Shown: positions 58,980 to 64,000 of the stretch, piece by piece | How the letters are laid out: every line of letters begins with the position of its first letter | Position numbering within the stretch: the first letter of the stretch is position 1 | Source of the DNA: Rouxiella chamberiensis | GTDB lineage: Bacteria; Pseudomonadota; Gammaproteobacteria; Enterobacterales; Enterobacteriaceae | Assembly (NCBI RefSeq): GCF_026967475.1 | Contig: NZ_CP114058.1 | Span: 1,984,001 to 2,048,000, forward strand | Length of the DNA stretch: 64,000 nt | Direction of reading: 5' to 3' | The notes under the pieces: model-generated | Database searches by the model: none | Told to the model about the DNA's origin: nothing | The model's input: only the letters and a program-made list of their open reading frames with translations | Translations under genes and position numbers: made by a program

Positions 58980-58995
58980 ATACAAGTCCGTCACG

Positions 58996-59022
58996 GAAGC
59001 AGGCGCGCCCTGCTTCTTTTTT
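58996..59022 (+). terminator. Terminator of yciI
   Basis: Stem GAAGCAGG / CCTGCTTC around a CGCGC loop, followed by six T, 16 bases after the yciI stop. Confidence 0.9.
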
Positions 59023-59125
59023 CCTGACCTGCTCTCCCGCATAAAGAAGGCGTCGGACAAGATTAACGGCCAAGCCAGGCATGTACGTGGTAAACTGTTT
59101 ACCCCAACCTGCGAGGTTAGCCATT

Positions 59126-59288
59126 ATGTCACTCTTCGACGGATTGAAGTTTTTGACCAGTAAATCCACCAAAGTCGTCTGTCCCGAATGCAAGGCTTCC
59201 ACCGAGCAAATCAGTGCCAAGGTGCGCAAGAACCGCGACGCTGGTTTGCCCGAAATGTGGCGCACTGTTTCGAGTAAACGACCGCTAG
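59126..59288 (+). CDS. Small zinc-ribbon protein (YnfU-like), frameshifted
   Basis: A 53-residue protein when one extra base near 59238 is removed. The first frame gives MSLFDGLKFLTSKSTKVVCP and the CPEC knuckle. The next frame gives LVCPKCGALFRVNDR with the second CPKC knuckle and a stop at 59286-59288. Two CxxC pairs 27-30 residues apart form a zinc ribbon. Uncorrected, the frame runs to 59299 and lacks the second pair. The ATG at 59126 has GCGAGG upstream. The layout recalls the small E. coli zinc protein YnfU; that comparison is from memory. It is convergent with yciY. The function is unknown. Confidence 0.65.
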
Positions 59289-59305
59289 AACGGAAATGAC
59301 AGGCG

Positions 59306-59328
59306 AAAAAAAGGCGCCTTACGCGCCT
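59306..59328 (-). terminator. Terminator of yciY
   Basis: Read on the minus strand: AGGCGC, loop GTAAG, GCGCCT, then a run of T. It starts 13 bases after the yciY stop. Confidence 0.85.
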
Positions 59329-59340
59329 GATGTCAGACCC

Positions 59341-59517
59341 TCACCATCCGTGGATAACATGGTACAACGCAAGATGCTGATGCTGCAGAGAGTGGATAGC
59401 TCGAATACGGTATATATGTCGGTAACGTCGAGACTGGCCCTCAAGCCATCGGCTCTTTCTTTTCTGAGCCTGACGCTTTAAACGCCAGCGGGCGACTTCA
59501 TTTCTACTACGTTTCAT
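59341..59517 (-). CDS. yciY: Arginine-rich small protein YciY
   Basis: A 58-residue protein. MKRSRNEVARWRLKRQAQKR and KSRWLEGQSRR match E. coli YciY (MKRSRTEVGRWRMQRQASRR, KSRWLEAQSRR) nearly residue for residue. The C-terminus (HIYRIRAIHSLQHQHLALYH) is divergent but still basic. The ATG at 59517 has AAAGGAATTTTTGTTGT upstream. The gene lies between yciI and clsA as in E. coli, and its own terminator follows. The very high Arg content and lack of hydrophobic segments suggest nucleic-acid binding. No function is known to me. Confidence 0.88.
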   Translation of the reverse strand: MKRSRNEVARWRLKRQAQKRKSRWLEGQSRRYRHIYRIRAIHSLQHQHLALYHVIHGW

Positions 59518-59760
59518 ACAACAAAAATTCCTTTACCAAGGTCTCTGTTCAAATAGCGCGAATATTATAGATCAACCGCTCTCCTGATTGAGAGTTTTAG
59601 CTACGCTTAATTACACGTCAGGGCAAAAACTGACGTTTGCGGACAATACTTTCAGCGCTAGCCGATTGAAGACGAAGATAAAAATAGTTAAAAGGTTTAA
59701 CCTTAAGCGCACTCTGCGTAAACTCACAAAAATTGCACGCGAACAGGATCCTTCGCCCCT

Positions 59761-61221
59761 ATGACGACATTTTATGCAGTAATCAGCTGGCTGATGGTTT
59801 TCGGTTACTGGTTACTGATTGCCGGCGTAACGCTACGCATCTTGATGAAACGCCGCGCGGTCCCTTCCGCCATGGCCTGGCTGTTGATTATCTTTATTAT
59901 TCCACTGGTTGGCATTATTGCCTATCTGTCTTTCGGCGAGTTGCATCTGGGCAAACGTCGAGCAGAGCGCGCCAAGGCGATGTGGCCCTCCACCGCGCGA
60001 TGGCTGAATGACCTGAAAGGCTGGCATCGCATTTTCGCTACCGAAAACAGCGATGTGGCGAAATCACTCTTTCAGCTGTGCGAACGTCGTCAGGGCATTG
60101 CCGGGGTCAAGGGCAATCAGTTGCAGCTTCTGACCACCAGCGACGACACGCTCAAGGCGATTATGCGCGACATCGAACTGGCGCGGCATAATATCGAGAT
60201 GGTGTTCTATATCTGGCAGCCCGGCGGACTCGTGGATCAGGTCGCGGAATCCCTGATGGCGGCCTCGCGACGCGGCGTACATTGCCGCTTGATGCTGGAT
60301 TCGGCAGGCAGTCTGCAATTTTTCCGAAGCCCGTATCCGGCCATGATGCGCAACGCCGGTATCGAAGTCGTCGAAGCATTGAAAGTTAATCTCTTCCGTG
60401 TGTTCCTGCGGCGCATGGATTTACGCCAGCACCGTAAAGTGGTGCTGATTGATAACTATGTGGCGTACACCGGCAGCATGAACATGGTCGACCCGGCGCT
60501 GTTCAAACAGGGCGCGGGCGTGGGCCAGTGGGTTGATCTGATGGCGCGTATGGAAGGCCCCGTCGCAACCACGATGGGCATCGTATACTCGTGCGACTGG
60601 GAAATCGAGACCGGCAAACGCATTCTGCCGCCCGAACCCGAGGTCAATCAGATGCCTTTCGAGCAGGAGAGCGGCCATACGATTCAGGTTATCGCCTCGG
60701 GGCCGGGTTTCCCCGAAGACATGATTCATCAGGCGCTGCTCACCGCCTCCTATTCGGCGCGTGAACAGCTGGTCATGACAACGCCCTATTTCGTGCCGAG
60801 TGACGATTTACTGCACGCAATTTGCACCGCCGCACAGCGCGGGGTTGACGTCAGCATTATCATGCCGATGAAGAATGACTCAATGATGGTGGACTGGGCA
60901 AGTCGCGCGTTCTTTAACGAACTGCTGGAAGCGGGCGTTAAAATCTACCAGTTCGAAGGCGGTTTGCTGCATACCAAGAGCATTCTGGTCGATGGTCAGC
61001 TCAGCCTGGTTGGCACGGTCAATCTGGACATGCGCAGCCTGTGGTTGAACTTCGAGATTACGCTGGTCATTGACGATGCCGGTTTTGGCAGCGATCTGGC
61101 CGTGGTTCAGGAGGATTATCTGGCCCGTTCGAGACTGCTTGATCCAAAAGAATGGCTCAAGCGCCCGTTCTGGCATCGTATCGTCGAACGCCTTTTCTAC
61201 TTTTTCAGTCCGTTACTGTAA
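59761..61221 (+). CDS. clsA: Cardiolipin synthase A
   Basis: Makes cardiolipin from two phosphatidylglycerol molecules at the inner membrane. It has 486 residues, as in E. coli. Two N-terminal helices ([39 protein letters not shown]), then two phospholipase D domains with HKD motifs: [19 protein letters not shown] and [20 protein letters not shown]. The ATG at 59761 has AGGATCC upstream at short spacing. A 243-base region before it is shared with divergent yciY. yciU follows 91 bases later. Confidence 0.95.
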   Translation: MTTFYAVISWLMVFGYWLLIAGVTLRILMKRRAVPSAMAWLLIIFIIPLVGIIAYLSFGELHLGKRRAERAKAMWPSTARWLNDLKGWHRIFATENSDVAKSLFQLCERRQGIAGVKGNQLQLLTTSDDTLKAIMRDIELARHNIEMVFYIWQPGGLVDQVAESLMAASRRGVHCRLMLDSAGSLQFFRSPYPAMMRNAGIEVVEALKVNLFRVFLRRMDLRQHRKVVLIDNYVAYTGSMNMVDPALFKQGAGVGQWVDLMARMEGPVATTMGIVYSCDWEIETGKRILPPEPEVNQMPFEQESGHTIQVIASGPGFPEDMIHQALLTASYSAREQLVMTTPYFVPSDDLLHAICTAAQRGVDVSIIMPMKNDSMMVDWASRAFFNELLEAGVKIYQFEGGLLHTKSILVDGQLSLVGTVNLDMRSLWLNFEITLVIDDAGFGSDLAVVQEDYLARSRLLDPKEWLKRPFWHRIVERLFYFFSPLL

Positions 61222-61312
61222 AAGCGGCAGCGAGAATGTTCTAATAGGCCCTGTGCCGGGCGGCGACTCTGAATCCCGCCTTGCACGTCACAAACTATTG
61301 AATGAGAAGACT

Positions 61313-61636
61313 ATGGATCTGAATAATCGCCTGACCGAAGACGAAACCCTTGAACAAGCCTACGATATCTTCCTCGAACTGGCTGGAGATAACCTGGATC
61401 CGGCGGACATCCTGATCTTCAACCTGCAATTTGAAGAGCGTGGCGGTGCCGAACTCTACGACCCGGCCGAAGACTGGGTAGAGCACGTCGATTTTGACCT
61501 GAATCCCGATTTCTTTGCCGAAGTGGTGATTGGTCTGGCAGATGCCGACGGCGAACCCATCAACGATGTCTTTGCCCGTGTCCTGCTGTGTCGCGAGAAA
61601 GACCACAAGCTGTGCCACATTCTGTGGAAAGAGTAA
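61313..61636 (+). CDS. yciU: YciU/UPF0263 acidic protein
   Basis: Small acidic protein, 107 residues, close to E. coli YciU (109). [40 protein letters not shown] and [20 protein letters not shown] are characteristic. Related to the HI1450 DNA-mimic family, so it may bind the HU protein; this follows from the structure of the family, not from this sequence. The ATG at 61313 follows AATGAGAAGACT. It lies between clsA and oppF as in E. coli. Confidence 0.92.
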   Translation: MDLNNRLTEDETLEQAYDIFLELAGDNLDPADILIFNLQFEERGGAELYDPAEDWVEHVDFDLNPDFFAEVVIGLADADGEPINDVFARVLLCREKDHKLCHILWKE

Positions 61637-61661
61637 GACGCTGACCCACTCGGCACAAAAG

Positions 61662-61692
61662 AAAACCCCGCCACTGTCAGCGGGGTTTTTTA
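61662..61692. terminator. Bidirectional terminator between yciU and oppF
   Basis: Stem AAAACCCCGC / GCGGGGTTTT with loop CACTGTCA, flanked by A on the left and further T on the right. It serves convergent yciU and the oppABCDF operon. Confidence 0.92.
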
Positions 61693-61716
61693 TGTCTGTC
61701 AGTCGGCGTCTCGCGG

Positions 61717-62750
61717 TTAAAGCGGGTCGACCTTGAGGCAGGACACCGCATGGCGGAAACTGCCTTCGAGCAGCGGACGCGTCACGGCGCATTCCGGGCC
61801 GGCAATCGGACAGCGGGTGCGAAACACGCAGCCCGACGGCGGATTGATAGGCGACGGCAACTCCCCTTCCAGCAGCTGAATGGTCTTGTTGCGCTCCTTG
61901 TCGGGGTCCGGCACCGGCACCGCCGACATCAGCGCGCGCGTGTAAGGATGCAGCGGATTATGGTAAACCTCGTCATAGGTGCCAAGCTCCACCGCGTGCC
62001 CGAGATACATCACCAGCACGCGATCCGAGATATGCTTTACCACCGCCAGATCGTGAGCGATAAAAATAAGCGATAAACCCATCTCGCGCTGCAACTGTTG
62101 CAGCAGATTGACCACCTGCGCCTGAATCGACACATCCAGCGCGGACACCGGTTCGTCGCAGATAATGAGCTTCGGCTCAAGGATCAGCGCGCGCGCGATG
62201 CCGATACGCTGACACTGCCCGCCCGAAAACTCGTGCGGATAGCGGTTAATCAGGTTGGGCAGCAGCCCTACCTTCAGCATCATCGCCTTGACCTTCTCCT
62301 TGACCTGCAACTTCGACATCCGGGGATTGTAGGTTTTCAGCGGTTCTGCGATGATCTCGCCGATGGTCATGCGCGGATTCAGCGAGGCCAGCGGATCCTG
62401 AAAGATCATCTGAATATCACTGCGGGTGTTGCGCCATTCAGCATCGGACATATTGAGCAGACTCTTGCCCAGCCACGCCACGCGGCCGTCGGTGGCTTTT
62501 ACCAGGCCAATCAGCGCCCGCGCCAGGGTCGATTTGCCGCAGCCCGACTCGCCGACGATGCCCAGCGTTTCGCCTTCATACAACCGCAAACTCACGCCAT
62601 CTACGGCTTTCAAGGTTTTTGACGGCTGCCAGAACCACTGCTTGCCGTCCTTGATATCAAAATGCACCTTGAGATCGGCGACCTCGAGCAGCACCTTTCT
62701 TTCATCGACATGCGCCGCGCCTCTGGAAGGAAACAGACTAATGACTTCAC

Positions 62751-62754
<4 letters not shown>
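61717..62754 (-). CDS. oppF: Oligopeptide ABC transporter ATP-binding protein OppF
   Basis: One of two ATPases that drive peptide uptake by OppBC with OppA as the binding protein. It has 345 residues. Walker A GESGCGKST at 68-76, signature FSGGQCQRIGIARAL, Walker B KLIICDEPVSALDV, H-loop IFIAHDLAVV. The C-terminal oligopeptide-family extension has Cys in SGCVFRTRCPIAGPECAV. The ATG overlaps the oppD stop as ATGA, so translation is coupled. Last gene of the opp operon. Confidence 0.95.
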
Positions 62755-63776
<1,022 letters not shown>

Positions 63777-63784
63777 GGCACTCC

Positions 63785-64000
63785 TTAGCGGTCTTTCGGA
63801 TCGAGCGCGTCACGCAGCCCGTCGCCGATAAAGTTGAAACAGAACAGCGTCACGACCAAAAATCCGGCCGGGAAGAACAGCAGCCACGGCGAAACTTCCA
63901 TCGAGTTGGCGCCATCGCTCAGCAAGGCACCCCAGCTGCTTAGCGGCTCCTGCGTGCCCAACCCCAGAAAACTCAGGAAGGATTCGAACAGGATCATGCT
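63785..64000 (-). CDS. oppC: Oligopeptide ABC transporter permease OppC, C-terminal part
   Basis: C-terminal end of the second permease subunit of the Opp importer, cut by the window edge. FESFLSFLGLGTQEPLSSWG is the conserved cytoplasmic loop of the binding-protein-dependent permease family. VSPWLLFFPAGFLVVTLFCF is the last membrane helix, followed by FIGDGLRDALDPKDR, which is the usual end of OppC/DppC proteins. It is upstream of oppD in the same operon. The rest of the gene is outside the window. Confidence 0.93.
   Translation of the reverse strand, partial: SMILFESFLSFLGLGTQEPLSSWGALLSDGANSMEVSPWLLFFPAGFLVVTLFCFNFIGDGLRDALDPKDR

Overview
The window is a chromosomal segment of a gammaproteobacterium of the order Enterobacterales. 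Its right three quarters reproduce, in order, the Escherichia coli block osmB-yciH-pyrF-lapBA-pgpB-ribA-acnA-cysB-topA-yciN-sohB-yciK-btuR-rluB-yciO-rnm-trpLEDCBA-ompW-yciC-yciB-yciA-tonB-yciI-yciY-clsA-yciU-oppFDC. Separate trpG and trpD genes and a tandem intergenic repeat that I associate with Serratia/Yersinia-like genomes point to the Yersiniaceae (Serratia, Rahnella, Rouxiella or similar). The genus is inference.

Positions 1-12400 hold one end of a type III secretion (T3SS) island of the Inv/Mxi-Spa (SPI-1) family. It is visibly more AT-rich than the rest. Two divergent operons flank a promoter region at 6502-6725. The minus-strand operon encodes an InvF-type AraC regulator, secretin SctC (InvG), gatekeeper SctW (InvE), export gate SctV (InvA) and ATPase SctN (InvC, cut by the window start). 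The plus-strand operon encodes SctD, SctF, SctI, SctJ, SctK and SctL (PrgHIJK-OrgAB), a 73-residue protein and a lipoprotein. A convergent gene at 10965-12382 encodes an unrecognised 472-residue protein that is a candidate secreted effector. Oddities are a SctD with a shortened periplasmic part, a needle subunit with a long Gly/Ser loop, and no InvB-type chaperone gene between sctV and sctN.

Positions 12488-20466 hold ydcR, spy, cstA with a ybdD-like gene, a tandem pair of 124-bp repeats, kdgT with a KdgR operator, an araD-type epimerase gene and osmB. Positions 20567-37328 are mostly the conserved housekeeping block, with a small ribbon-helix-helix gene between pyrF and lapB. At 37657-42563, between rluB and yciO, lies a gene for a protein of about 1635 residues that I do not recognise. 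It and the island are the main accessory content. From 42523 onward follow yciO, rnm, the attenuated and TrpR-controlled trp operon, a BON-domain lipoprotein gene, ompW (with a perfect FNR site), ykgJ, a heptosyltransferase-like gene, yciC/B/A, a membrane-protein gene, tonB (Fur site), yciI, a zinc-ribbon gene, yciY, clsA, yciU and the end of the opp operon.

At least fifteen single-base indels break reading frames, many in homopolymers. They affect conserved genes (lapB, acnA, kdgT, araD, yciC) as well as the T3SS island. Most are therefore probably assembly errors rather than gene decay. I give the coordinates of the restored genes and state each break.
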